Assembly: GCA_949289345.1 (NCBI GenBank)
Contig: CASENS010000067.1
Span: 1 to 64,000 of the forward strand
Length of the DNA stretch: 64,000 bases
Source: an uncultured Bacteroides sp.
GTDB taxonomy: Bacteria > Bacteroidota > Bacteroidia > Bacteroidales > Bacteroidaceae
Direction: 5' to 3'
Part shown: one piece after another, positions 8,137-17,213 of the stretch
Numbering within the stretch: the stretch's first letter is position 1
How the letters are laid out: every line of letters starts with the position of its first letter
Translations under genes and position numbers: made by a program
Notes under the pieces: model-generated
The model's input: only the letters and a program-made list of their open reading frames with translations
Told to the model about the DNA's origin: nothing
The model's database searches: none

Positions 8137-8802
8137 ATGAACATTGCCGTTATATTTCAATTCTTAAAACGATTGGCTGCCAACAACAATCGGGAATGGT
8201 TCAATTCCCACCGGGAAGAATATGAAACCGCCCGCAAAGAGTTCGAGGAACTGTTGACTGCCCTCATCTCGCGCATAGCCATGTTCGACGAATCCATACG
8301 CGGTGTCGAAGCAAAAGACTGCATGTACCGCATCTATCGGGACACCCGCTTCAGTGAAGACAAGACTCCTTATAAAATACACTTGGGAGGTTATATCAAC
8401 GCACGTGGAAAAAAATCCGACCATTGCGGTTACTACATTCATCTACAACCCGGGAATTGCATGCTGGCCGGAGGCAGTTATTGCCCGCCCCCCCCATTGC
8501 TGAAAGCTCTCAGGCAGGCGGTTTATGACAACATCGACGAGTTCAGAAGCATTGTAGAAGATCCCGCATTCAAACAACACTTCCCGGTCATTGGAGAAAA
8601 TTTCTTAAAAACAGCCCCCAAAGGGTTTCCGAAAGACTTCCCCTACCTGAAGTATCTGCAATGTAAGGAATATACCGTTTCATGTCACTTGCCGGACACG
8701 TTTTTCCTATCGCCGGATTTTATGGAACCTACAATGTGCATCTTCAAACAGATGAAACGCTTTGCAGACTTCATGAACTATACAATAGATGACTTTGAAT
8801 AA
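8137..8802 (+). CDS. DUF2461 family protein
   Basis: A 221-residue soluble protein of the DUF2461 (TIGR02453) family, recognised by LAANNNREWFNSHREEYE near the N-terminus, YRDTRFSEDKTPYKIHLGGYI and GYYIHLQPGNCMLAGGSYCPP in the middle, and PKDFPYLKYLQCKEYTVS towards the end. No biochemical function is established for the family that I know of. It heads a same-direction group with yhcH (31 bases later) and the branching enzyme gene. Confidence 0.9.
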   Translation: MNIAVIFQFLKRLAANNNREWFNSHREEYETARKEFEELLTALISRIAMFDESIRGVEAKDCMYRIYRDTRFSEDKTPYKIHLGGYINARGKKSDHCGYYIHLQPGNCMLAGGSYCPPPPLLKALRQAVYDNIDEFRSIVEDPAFKQHFPVIGENFLKTAPKGFPKDFPYLKYLQCKEYTVSCHLPDTFFLSPDFMEPTMCIFKQMKRFADFMNYTIDDFE

Positions 8803-8833
8803 ACTGATTATACTAACTTAAAACATTTGGATT

Positions 8834-9280
8834 ATGATAATTGACAGACTGGAAAACATTGAGAAATACGCTTCGCTGAACCCCTTGTTCGCGCAAGCTA
8901 TAGAATTCCTCAAGTCGCATGACCTGAAAACGCTGGAAACGGGTAAGACCGAACTGAAAGGGAAAGATCTGCTGGTGAACGTGACCGAGACCAAGCCTAA
9001 AACAAAAGAGCAGGCACGCATCGAGACACACCGTGATTTTATCGACATCCAGATACCTGTTTCTGGCGTGGAGCTAATGGGATATACCCCCGCCTGCGAC
9101 TGCAAACCTGCTGACGCTCCCTACAATGCGGAGAAAGACATCACTTTCTTTGAAGGACTGGCCGATAGCTACATCGAAGTAAAACCGGGCATGTTTGCCA
9201 TCTTCTTCCCACAGGACGGACACGCACCCGGCGTTACTCCCGACGGAGTGAAGAAAGTCATCGTAAAAGTAAAAGCGTAA
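8834..9280 (+). CDS. YhcH/YjgK/YiaL family protein
   Basis: A 148-residue cupin-like protein. The motif ARIETHRDFIDIQIPVSGVE and the C-terminal FAIFFPQDGHAPG with a conserved His are the family's hallmarks, probably metal ligands. In other bacteria relatives sit in sialic acid and sugar acid operons and have been suggested to act on sugar anomers or acids. Here it is 22 bases upstream of the glycogen branching enzyme gene, so a role linked to carbohydrate metabolism is an inference only. Confidence 0.9.
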   Translation: MIIDRLENIEKYASLNPLFAQAIEFLKSHDLKTLETGKTELKGKDLLVNVTETKPKTKEQARIETHRDFIDIQIPVSGVELMGYTPACDCKPADAPYNAEKDITFFEGLADSYIEVKPGMFAIFFPQDGHAPGVTPDGVKKVIVKVKA

Positions 9281-9302
9281 AAACACAAAATACTTATCCG
9301 TT

Positions 9303-11312
9303 ATGGAAACACTGAATCTGATTAAGAACGATCCATGGCTGGAGCCATACGCCGACGCCATCAACGGACGCCACCAGCATGCCGTCGAAAAGGAAGCCGA
9401 ATTGACAAACAAGGGGAAAAAATCATTGTCCGATTTTGCCACAGGCTACCTGTACTTCGGCCTGCATAAGACGGATACAGGATGGGTATTCCGCGAATGG
9501 GCGCCTAATGCCACCCAAATCTTCCTTACCGGAACTTTCAACGGCTGGAAAGAAGAAAAAAAATACAGCCTGAAAAAGAAAGCCAACGGAAACTGGGAAC
9601 TGAAACTGCCCTCCAACGCATTGAAACATGGAGACCTGTACAAACTGAAAGTATATTGGGAAGGCGGATGCGGTGAACGTATTCCGGCATGGGCCACACG
9701 CGTAGTGCAAGATGAACAAACCAAAATATTCAGTGCGCAAGTATGGGATCCCGCCAAGCCATACAAAATGAAGAAACGTGCCTTCAAGCCGTCAACCGAC
9801 CCCTTACTGATATACGAATGCCACATCGGCATGGCCCAACAGGAAGAAAAAGTAGGTACCTACCGGGAGTTCCAAGAAAATGTTCTGCCCCGAATTGTGA
9901 AAGACGGCTACAACTGTATCCAGATTATGGCCATTCAGGAACATCCCTACTACGGAAGTTTCGGCTACCATGTGTCGAGTTTCTTTGCCGCTTCATCCCG
10001 TTTTGGAACACCGGACGAGTTGAAAGAACTTATTGACACGGCGCATAGCATGGGACTGGCAGTCATTATGGACATTGTACACTCACACGCTGTAAAGAAT
10101 GAGGTGGAAGGATTGGGCAACTTTGCCGGTGACCCCAACCAGTATTTCTATCCCGGTGACAGACATGAACATCCGGCATGGGATTCGCTCTGCTTCGACT
10201 ATGGCAAAAATGAAGTGCTTCATTTCCTTCTCTCCAACTGCAAATACTGGATGGAAGAATATCGCTTTGACGGGTTCCGCTTCGATGGTGTCACATCCAT
10301 GCTCTACTACAGCCACGGGCTGGGAGAGGCTTTCTGCAATTACAATGATTACTTCAACGGACACCAAGATGACAACGCTATCTGCTATTTGACCTTGGCT
10401 AACCGCCTGATACACCAAGTCAATCCGCGTGCCATTACCATAGCGGAGGAAGTTTCCGGCATGCCGGGATTAGCCGCCAAATACGAAGATGGAGGCTATG
10501 GCTTTGACTACCGCATGGCTATGAACATACCGGATTACTGGATAAAAACCATCAAAGAAAAGATTGATGAAGACTGGAAACCCTCAAGCATGTTTTGGGA
10601 AGTGACCAACCGCCGAAAGGACGAGAAAACCATTTCCTATGCCGAGAGCCACGACCAAGCATTGGTAGGCGACAAAACCATTATTTTCCGTCTGATAGAT
10701 GCCGACATGTACTGGCACATGCAGAAGGGAGACGAGAACTACACAGTACGCCGGGGAATTGCCCTGCACAAGATGATACGCCTGCTCACAGCCTCCACCA
10801 TCAACGGAGGTTATCTGAATTTTATGGGTAATGAGTTCGGACATCCGGAGTGGATAGACTTCCCGCGTGAAGGGAACGGATGGTCATGCAAGTACGCCCG
10901 CCGCCAATGGAACCTGGTGGATAACAAAAACCTTGCTTATCACTACTTGGGTGATTTCGATGCCGAGATGCTGAAAATAATCAAGAGCGTCAAGAATTTC
11001 CAGGCGACAGGCATTCAGGAAATCTGGCACAACGATGGAGACCAGATTTTGGCCTATATGCGCAAGGACCTGGTATTCGTGTTCAACTTCAACCCCAAGC
11101 AATCGTTCACCGACTATGGTTTCTTAGTTCCCGCCGGTTGCTATGAAGTCATTCTGGATACGGACAATCCTGCATACGGAGGCTATGGCTTCAACGACGA
11201 TAGTGTGAAACACTTCACCATCCCCGACCCGCTCTACAAAAAAGAGAAGAAAGAATGGATGAAACTTTATGTTCCCTCCCGCACGGCAATGGTATTGAGA
11301 CGTTGCAAGTAA
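9303..11312 (+). CDS. glgB: 1,4-alpha-glucan branching enzyme
   Basis: Introduces alpha-1,6 branches into glycogen. The 669-residue protein has an N-terminal CBM48 domain (GWVFREWAPNATQIFLTGTFNGW, about 60-82), a GH13 barrel and a C-terminal all-beta domain. The nucleophile is Asp328 in GFRFDGV, the acid/base Glu382 in AEEVSG, and the third carboxylate Asp451 in ESHDQ. The short N-terminus and the GFRFDGVTSMLYYSHG and AEEVSGMP motifs resemble the eukaryotic-type subfamily (GH13_8), which Bacteroidetes share. It ends before a strong terminator. Confidence 0.93.
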   Translation: METLNLIKNDPWLEPYADAINGRHQHAVEKEAELTNKGKKSLSDFATGYLYFGLHKTDTGWVFREWAPNATQIFLTGTFNGWKEEKKYSLKKKANGNWELKLPSNALKHGDLYKLKVYWEGGCGERIPAWATRVVQDEQTKIFSAQVWDPAKPYKMKKRAFKPSTDPLLIYECHIGMAQQEEKVGTYREFQENVLPRIVKDGYNCIQIMAIQEHPYYGSFGYHVSSFFAASSRFGTPDELKELIDTAHSMGLAVIMDIVHSHAVKNEVEGLGNFAGDPNQYFYPGDRHEHPAWDSLCFDYGKNEVLHFLLSNCKYWMEEYRFDGFRFDGVTSMLYYSHGLGEAFCNYNDYFNGHQDDNAICYLTLANRLIHQVNPRAITIAEEVSGMPGLAAKYEDGGYGFDYRMAMNIPDYWIKTIKEKIDEDWKPSSMFWEVTNRRKDEKTISYAESHDQALVGDKTIIFRLIDADMYWHMQKGDENYTVRRGIALHKMIRLLTASTINGGYLNFMGNEFGHPEWIDFPREGNGWSCKYARRQWNLVDNKNLAYHYLGDFDAEMLKIIKSVKNFQATGIQEIWHNDGDQILAYMRKDLVFVFNFNPKQSFTDYGFLVPAGCYEVILDTDNPAYGGYGFNDDSVKHFTIPDPLYKKEKKEWMKLYVPSRTAMVLRRCK

Positions 11313-11339
11313 GGAAAGAGGGAATAGCGTGCAAAGCAA

Positions 11340-11386
11340 AATGAAAGTGTGCCGGCGGGCTGTCCCATCCGGCACACTTTCATTTT
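11340..11386 (+). terminator. Strong intrinsic terminator after glgB
   Basis: A perfect 16-base stem joins 11340-11355 to 11369-11384 (core GTGTGCCGG with CCGGCACAC) across a 13-base loop, ending in TTTT. Confidence 0.8.
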
Positions 11387-11488
11387 CCGAAAACCCGGTT
11401 GCAAAAGTATGCAAGGATAACGGGCGAAGTATCATTGGTTAAACGCCCAAGTATCCAATAATACTTGGTCGGATAACCAATGATAATC
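11387..11488 (+). repeat. Dispersed repeat D, copy 1 (22-base period)
   Basis: About 100 bases beginning CCGAAAACCCGGTTGC, with AAGTAT at 11405, 11427 and 11449 (period 22) and a fourth unit GGATAACC at 11471. Two other copies lie at about 29808-29902 (same strand) and 51724-51828 (opposite strand). It lies between convergent glgB and the transglutaminase gene, just past the terminator. Confidence 0.8.
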
Positions 11489-11516
11489 AGAGAGCAGCTA
11501 TTTCACTTTAACATAC

Positions 11517-14207
11517 CTACACCCCCCGGACCGTACGCATCAGTTGTTCACCCAGCCCGATGGTATAACCTTGAGAAACGAACACCACCCGATTGAACGT
11601 ATCGGCAATAATGAACAGGGGTAATGTCTGGGCCGACTTCAGTTTCATACCGCTGACTATTTCTTCGGCGATGCCGTTGGTATCCACACCATATATAATG
11701 GTATCCGGCAAGCCTTCAAAATCTTGCGGACGATAAAGTCCGAACTTCTCCTCATCGGGGAAGAGCAATACAAGTTTACGTCCCCATTTTTCCAACTCCT
11801 TACCCAGTTTGGCCACATCCTTCAGCGCATGGTTGGTAGGTTCTTGATTGACGCCCAACACCCCAATCACAAAATATCCTCTTCCGCACGCTTTCAGCAC
11901 ACTGGTCGGCTCATCGGCCATAGCTCCATCAACGACAGGCGTAAAGAGCGACTCGGAATTGAAATTGCCGATGACCTGTATTTGGTCTTTGCTCTCGCGC
12001 ATCATCAAAGCGGTGGTTTGTGTTTGACCCGCCTGCACGTTGAAAGCATTCAGATGTGCCAACACGCTGCCACTGGCCAGGCGTGTGCCGCTTACCATCA
12101 GATAATAACCTGCGGGCATCGGACGGGGAGTGGACAGCAACGACTTCCAGGTATCGCTCTCACTATAGTTTTGCAGTTGAAGCACACCGTCCCGGCACCG
12201 GGAGAGGGTGAAGTGCATGTAGTATTTAGGGTCATCGAAATATTTCGTAGGGCGGAAGGTTGCCGCCAATCGGCCTACGGCAGGCGCTTCCTGAGCCGTA
12301 CCTTCGTCAAAATCCACTTCGTAAGTCTTTCCATTCTTTAAATCCGCATGACCAGCCAAATCCTGATAGCATACCCTACCGGTCACATTGTCAATCCAAG
12401 CGGGAATACCCATGCTACGTGCCACACTGACAAAGAAAATATCGCGCGAATATGAGTCGGCTATTCGCGATTTCCATACACCGATAGGTGTCATGGGAAT
12501 ACGTTGGGCATTCAATGAGTCCTTCAACGTAATGTTTTCCTTGCACCATTCTACCAGTTTATGAGGATTTTGTCGGTAGACTTCGGCATCGTCTCCATTG
12601 ATAACGGTCTGGAAAAAAGATTTGTAAGGAGTCAGTTCCTCGGTAGCCACACGGGGATTGAGCAAAGCGGATGCATATTGTTCACAACCGGCTTGAGGGG
12701 TGTGCAGCCAATGGTCTGCCAGCACTTCGAAACGAACGTCACGCAAGTCTTTCTCAGTCAGCACTCCCAGCAAGCGGACAGCTTCTTCCGCATTACCTTC
12801 AGCAGAAGCCATGGTCAGGAAACGGCACAACGTGGCATGATTTCCACGCGAGGCCACTAAATAAGAAACGGCCTGTCCGGCATAGCAAGCATTTAAGCCG
12901 GAGATAGTCTTTACGAAGGCGGCGGCTCCCTCTTGTGTAAAGAAAGTGGCCTCGTAAGCGTGCCGGATGGAGTCTTCCTCCATCATTCGCCGGTCGTTCT
13001 CGGCACGTTGTCCGGCCGTAACCTCAGGCATGTCGGACGTTTCAACGGGCGGTACAATATCCATATCCAGTTCAAAGACATCGCCGTCCCGATGGTTCAG
13101 CTTCAAGTTGAGCGTGTCTTGCTTGCCAAAGGAAAGTTTCGCAAAGCCGAAACGTCCGCCTTGCGAAGCCCATGCCAAGACATCGCCCTTACCGGCAGTC
13201 AGCGAGGCACAGCCACCGGCATCAGTCAGTTTACGCGCAACGGTGTAAAACTCGGCATAATTATAGAGTTTGAACTCCACTTGCGCACCTTGTACGGGGT
13301 TTCCTGCCTCATCGGTCACACGCACCGTAGCACGAGCCGTGGGCGCATAGTTATCTATTACGTTTATCTCGGTATATCCGGGCGTACGGCTCATCACATC
13401 TTCCGGGCCTTCATAACGGCCAAAAACCTTGGTGTGCATCAGCATGCCTCGTGCTGCCGGGTCGTTGAACCATCCTAAGTTGAGCACCGGCTCCGGTTCA
13501 CAAGCCCCTAAGAAATACCACTTGCCATCGGCCCAAGCCTCCACCCACGCATGGTTGTCGTCCGTATGCGCCCAGCGGGGTGTATAGACCTGACGGGCCG
13601 GAATACCGATGGAACGTAAAGCCGCCACTAAGAATGTGGACTCTTCCCCACAACGACCGAAAGCGGTGCGTACGGTGGCTAAAGGCGCACTGGTGCGTGC
13701 GTCGGTAGGCTGATAGACTGCTTTCTCGTGACACCAATGATTGACCTCCAGAATGGCGTCGTACATTGACTTGCCTTGCACACGCGGTTTCAGTTCTTTG
13801 TAAAACACCACACGGGCACTGTCCAGCGGCTCGTTGTTCACCCGAACGGGCAGGACGAAATGGCGGAACAAGGCTTCGGGCACTGTCCGTCCCCAAGACA
13901 TTTCTTGAACGGCACGCCGGGCGGCACGCACGTTCATCAGATGAAAATCACCGGAATAATCGGTAATGTCGGCCAACGGCATGTAGGCGTAAAGAAATTC
14001 CAACGCCTCGCGTTCATAATCCGTCAAATCCGCATGAAAGATGTCGAAGAGGTCGCCCTCTGGCATCAACGCCTGTTTCTGTTGGAAGTCCCGCTCCACT
14101 TGCATGCGATAACCGGCATCACTGATAAAAGGAGCGTCCTTGCCACTACATGACAGGAACAAGCCCATCATCAAGCCTGCTCCAAGGAGATAAATAAAGT
14201 GTTTCAT
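11517..14207 (-). CDS. Transglutaminase-like domain lipoprotein
   Basis: A large (896-residue) envelope lipoprotein with signal peptide and lipobox FLSC (Cys20). A transglutaminase/cysteine-protease-like core lies at about residues 140-245: Cys186 in GRCGEES and His219 in NHAWVEAW are the expected catalytic pair. The third acid residue is less clear (GACEPEP follows). After it comes an Ig-like segment with TVRVTDEAGNPVQGAQVEF (about 290-370), then a second transglutaminase-like stretch with SRDIFFVSVARSMGIPAWID near residue 600. Such proteins may cleave or process peptides or cell-wall material at the surface; the substrate is unknown. Monocistronic by position. Confidence 0.85.
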   Translation of the reverse strand: MKHFIYLLGAGLMMGLFLSCSGKDAPFISDAGYRMQVERDFQQKQALMPEGDLFDIFHADLTDYEREALEFLYAYMPLADITDYSGDFHLMNVRAARRAVQEMSWGRTVPEALFRHFVLPVRVNNEPLDSARVVFYKELKPRVQGKSMYDAILEVNHWCHEKAVYQPTDARTSAPLATVRTAFGRCGEESTFLVAALRSIGIPARQVYTPRWAHTDDNHAWVEAWADGKWYFLGACEPEPVLNLGWFNDPAARGMLMHTKVFGRYEGPEDVMSRTPGYTEINVIDNYAPTARATVRVTDEAGNPVQGAQVEFKLYNYAEFYTVARKLTDAGGCASLTAGKGDVLAWASQGGRFGFAKLSFGKQDTLNLKLNHRDGDVFELDMDIVPPVETSDMPEVTAGQRAENDRRMMEEDSIRHAYEATFFTQEGAAAFVKTISGLNACYAGQAVSYLVASRGNHATLCRFLTMASAEGNAEEAVRLLGVLTEKDLRDVRFEVLADHWLHTPQAGCEQYASALLNPRVATEELTPYKSFFQTVINGDDAEVYRQNPHKLVEWCKENITLKDSLNAQRIPMTPIGVWKSRIADSYSRDIFFVSVARSMGIPAWIDNVTGRVCYQDLAGHADLKNGKTYEVDFDEGTAQEAPAVGRLAATFRPTKYFDDPKYYMHFTLSRCRDGVLQLQNYSESDTWKSLLSTPRPMPAGYYLMVSGTRLASGSVLAHLNAFNVQAGQTQTTALMMRESKDQIQVIGNFNSESLFTPVVDGAMADEPTSVLKACGRGYFVIGVLGVNQEPTNHALKDVAKLGKELEKWGRKLVLLFPDEEKFGLYRPQDFEGLPDTIIYGVDTNGIAEEIVSGMKLKSAQTLPLFIIADTFNRVVFVSQGYTIGLGEQLMRTVRGV

Positions 14208-14242
14208 ACGTGAATAATAAAGGTCTTCATTTGATTGACAAG

Positions 14243-14272
14243 CAAAGATACGTGTATCTTTTGAAAGACAAA
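14243..14272 (-). promoter_or_regulatory. Promoter of the transglutaminase lipoprotein gene
   Basis: The minus strand reads TTTG (plus 14269-14272), 18 bases, then TATCTTTG (plus 14243-14250). Both match the -33/-7 consensus. The start codon lies 36 bases downstream. Confidence 0.6.
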
Positions 14273-14351
14273 ATTATTTCACTCAATAGTTTTATAGAAG
14301 TAATCTGCCAACACAAAAAAGAGGGTGTATCAAAATGCAAAACTGCTATCA

Positions 14352-14704
14352 TTTTGTCATGCTGAACGCATGTGAAGCATCTCCCATGAACAAAAACAAA
14401 CGGGAGACCCTTCGCGCTGCTACCAATGACGAATTGCAATAATCGGCTCTCCTCCTTCGGGGAAGGAGGAGTACCCGTAGGGGGAGGTGGTAGGTAAGAC
14501 ATGCCGCGAAGCGACTCCTATTCCTATATAATAAATAGGTCGAACCATTCTTATCCTACCACCCCGCCCGATGGGCACCTACCCCCTCCTTGTTCCCCCG
14601 TTATCGGGGGAGAGCAACCCCTCAGGAGGAAGGGAGTTAATTACCCGTCATCATCGAATGGGCTTTCCGCAGGAAATGGGCACTCAGGATGACAGGGCAA
14701 AATG
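14352..14704. repeat. Composite interspersed repeat, MITE-like
   Basis: The gap between the transglutaminase and ATPase genes (14208-14745) holds no gene. The left end reads TTTTGTCATGCTGAACG and the right end, on the opposite strand, TTTTGCCCTGTCATCCTGA, related inverted ends. Inside are several palindromes, including TCCTCCTTCGGGGAAGGAGGA at about 14449-14470 and an inverted pair GGAGGTGGTAGG / CCTACCACCCC. Relatives of the inner palindrome recur at 53192 and 53734. It looks like a non-autonomous repeat assembled from common Bacteroides palindromic units. Confidence 0.6.
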
Positions 14705-14745
14705 AAAGTCGTTTTCCCTTTTGACACCTCTTCCCGCAGGTTTCA

Positions 14746-15420
14746 TCACAAATTCGTCTCCGTCACCACCTGCCCGTCGAAGAGGTTGATGATGCGGTCG
14801 GCAAAACCGGCATCGTGCTGCGAGTGCGTCACCATGACGATAGTTGTGCCTTCTTTGTTTAACTCTTTCAGCAAGTCCATCACCTCCTTGCCGTTCTTCG
14901 AATCCAAATTACCGGTAGGTTCGTCGGCAAGGATGAGTTTCGGTCCCGCTACTACGGCACGGGCGATGGCCACACGCTGCTGCTGACCGCCGGAGAGCTG
15001 TTGCGGGAAGTGTTTGGCGCGGTGCATGATGGCCATGCGCTCCATCGCCTGCTCCACCCGGCGCTTGCGTTCGGCCTGCGGCACACCCATATAGAGCAAA
15101 GGCAACTCGATGTTCTCGTACACGTTCAGTTCGTCTATCAGGTTGAAACTCTGAAAGACGAAGCCGATGACGCCTTTGCGCAGGCTGGTGTGTTGGCTTT
15201 CGGTGAACTTCGACACTTCCGTGCCGTTCAGGTAATACTCACCTGCTGTGGGATTGTCCAATAAGCCTAAAATGTTGAGCAAGGTGGACTTGCCACACCC
15301 CGAAGGGCCCATGACAGCCACGAACTCGCCTTCGTTCACTTCGATGTTCACATCGTTCAGTGCCAGGGTCTGCACTTCTTCCGTGCGGAAGATTTTCTGT
15401 AAGTTTACTGTTTTAATCAT
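14746..15420 (-). CDS. ABC transporter ATP-binding protein (MacB/LolD type)
   Basis: A 224-residue ATPase that powers FtsX-type permeases. Walker A GPSGCGKST (38-46), signature LSGGQQQRVAIARA, Walker B LILADEPTGNLDS and the switch His in MVTHS are all intact. The frame is open for about 30 codons upstream, but MIKTVNLQKIF (ATG at 15418-15420, preceded directly by another ATG) is the family start. It is the last gene of the efflux operon, separated from the decayed permease by an inverted repeat. It probably serves the two intact permeases upstream. Confidence 0.92.
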   Translation of the reverse strand: MIKTVNLQKIFRTEEVQTLALNDVNIEVNEGEFVAVMGPSGCGKSTLLNILGLLDNPTAGEYYLNGTEVSKFTESQHTSLRKGVIGFVFQSFNLIDELNVYENIELPLLYMGVPQAERKRRVEQAMERMAIMHRAKHFPQQLSGGQQQRVAIARAVVAGPKLILADEPTGNLDSKNGKEVMDLLKELNKEGTTIVMVTHSQHDAGFADRIINLFDGQVVTETNL

Positions 15421-15482
15421 CATAATTGTTTCAGTTTTTATGGTTAATAATATAAATGATAATTTAGCGGGGTGTTTATATG

Positions 15483-15642
15483 GCACACAGATGACACTGA
15501 TAAGACAGATTTTCACAGATTATTTCATTTACTGATTTCTGATTTATGAAATCTGAATTCTGGAATCTGAAATGAGAAAGATTCGGGCGAAGCCCCTTTA
15601 AAAATCTGTGGTCATCTCGTTTAATCTGTCTCATCTGTGTGC
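15483..15642. repeat. Long inverted repeat
   Basis: Arms of about 40 bases at 15483-15521 and 15603-15642 pair imperfectly (outer parts GCACACAGATGA with TCATCTGTGTGC). The loop contains smaller A/T-rich palindromes built on ATCTGAA. It resembles the CACAGAT-rich palindromic repeats common in Bacteroides genomes. It sits inside the operon, between the decayed permease and the ATPase gene. Confidence 0.65.
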
Positions 15643-15658
15643 TATCTAAATTCCCATT

Positions 15659-16317
15659 TCATTCACTCTTCACCACCTCTGCCGGATTCACTCTCGCAAC
15701 CTTCAGAATACGGAAGAGGATGGTAAACACCGTTACTGCCGACACAAACAAGAAAATGCACAGCCAAAAGAGCGATCCGTAGCTGAAGAAAGTGGCATAC
15801 ATACTGCTCCAACCTTTCAGTAACCCATAAAGCAATGGAAAAGCCAACAAGGCAGTCACGCCCAATATCCACAGATAAGAACGGGCGAAAAGCAAAAGTA
15901 TCTGCCGGACACCCGCACCATTTACCTTGCGGATGGCCACTTCCTTGCGACGACGTTCCGTGTCAAGAGTAAGGGCAGCAACTCTTCCCCCTCGTCCGCT
16001 TCCACATGGTAAGTACGCTCGTGCGGATAAACGGTAAAAGTAAAAGCCTCCGCCGTGCTCCAAGACATCGTGCGCAAACGTTCCACCAACCTTGCGGGCG
16101 TTCCGGAGAAAACATCACCATTCTCCCTCTCCAAATGCAGTTCAGCCATGCGACTGCTATTCTCAAAACAGGCATCTGTATCTAAAATATACCGGCAGCA
16201 ATACATACAGACGGTAAAGCACAGCAAACAGACGCCAAGTCCGATGATGCTGATAAGGTTCTGCGTGCGGTACTTCAGCAGGTTGCGCCAGGCGATTTTC
16301 AAGTAATGTCCTATCAT
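15659..16317 (-). pseudogene. Decayed FtsX-type permease (second remnant)
   Basis: The N-terminal frame (from 16317, MIGHYLKIAWRNLLKYRTQN) gives the first transmembrane segment and about 115 residues of an FtsX/MacB permease. The C-terminal part (ERRRKEVAIRKVNGAG through ARVNPAEVVKSE, ending 15659) is in another frame, and about 550 residues between them are missing compared with the 771- and 802-residue neighbours. The join falls near 15950. An internal deletion plus frameshift is the simplest reading, so no functional permease is expected. Confidence 0.85.
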
Positions 16318-16394
16318 ATTCTCCTATCTACAATTATTACTACATCTTTACCTTTCGATTTCTTGCGTCTTTCCCGCTGTTTTTCCCATACTAC

Positions 16395-16475
16395 CAGAAA
16401 GGTTTTCTGTCGGTGACAGAAAGGCTTTCTGTTTCTAACAGAAAAGGCTTCTGGTAGTACCAGAAAAGTTTTCTG
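16395..16475. repeat. Palindrome array A, exact 22-base period
   Basis: Four 15-base near-palindromes of form CAGAAA-(3)-TTTCTG at 16395-16409, 16417-16431, 16439-16453 and 16461-16475. Centres are 16402, 16424, 16446 and 16468. The 7-base spacers differ. It lies in the 213-base gap between the two decayed permease remnants. Confidence 0.9.
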
Positions 16476-16583
16476 GTAAAGCGAGAAAAGAACCAGAATA
16501 TCTTCTTATTAATAATCAGACACTTACATCTTACATTTTTCTATCCGTTCTTGCCAATGGAAACAACTCTCCTGTGTCTGGCA

Positions 16584-17202
16584 TCAATTGTCCATTGTCA
16601 AAGTTTCTGCCGGATTGACCCGCCCTAACAGAGCCGCCTGCAAGCAGACCGTAATCAGGGCAACACCCACCACGACCACGAAGGGCCAGACAAACAGACC
16701 CGGAGCCAACGCCGCCCGATAGGCGAACTGTTGCAGCCAGTTCTGCATCAGTCCCCACGTAACGGGCATAGCCACTATGTACGCCACAAGGGCATACAGG
16801 CAAAAAGGCTTGGCAAGCAGCCAAAGAATCTGGCGGGATGTGGCGCCATGCACTTTGCGGACACTGATTTCGCGTATCCGCTGGCGGGTGGCATACCAAG
16901 CGATGCCGAACAGACCAAAAGCCGTCAGCAGCAAGCCTATCAAGGGATAGAACGTCAAGAGGCGGGAGAGTGAAAACACCTTGGCATTGCGATCCATGAA
17001 CACGCGGTGCATATCTATATAGGTGAACGATATCTTCACGGACAACATTCCCTGCCTCCACACCCTGTTCGTGCACAAAGTAAGTCGCCAACAAGTTGGT
17101 GCATGCCAGCCCTAACGCGAGGCTCACCACCGAAACCAGGAAGAACACTTTGTTCCTCCACCAGCTCCGGGCAATCATTTTCAAAGTAGTTAATAGTATC
17201 AT
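16584..17202 (-). pseudogene. Decayed FtsX-type permease (first remnant)
   Basis: From 17202 the frame encodes MILLTTLKMIARSWWRNK and one transmembrane segment, about 50 residues that look like a permease N-terminus. It then runs into unrelated sequence. The C-terminal domain, with three transmembrane segments and RIREISVRKVHGATSRQI, continues in a second frame to a stop at 16584. The switch is near 17050. As in the other remnant, the large periplasmic domain and the middle membrane segments are gone. Confidence 0.85.
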
Positions 17203-17213
17203 AATCTAAAATT

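Noticed and set aside
16395-16475. Array A as a CRISPR
   Set aside because: The repeats are palindromes of 15 bases with 7-base spacers, far shorter than CRISPR repeats and spacers, and no cas gene is present.
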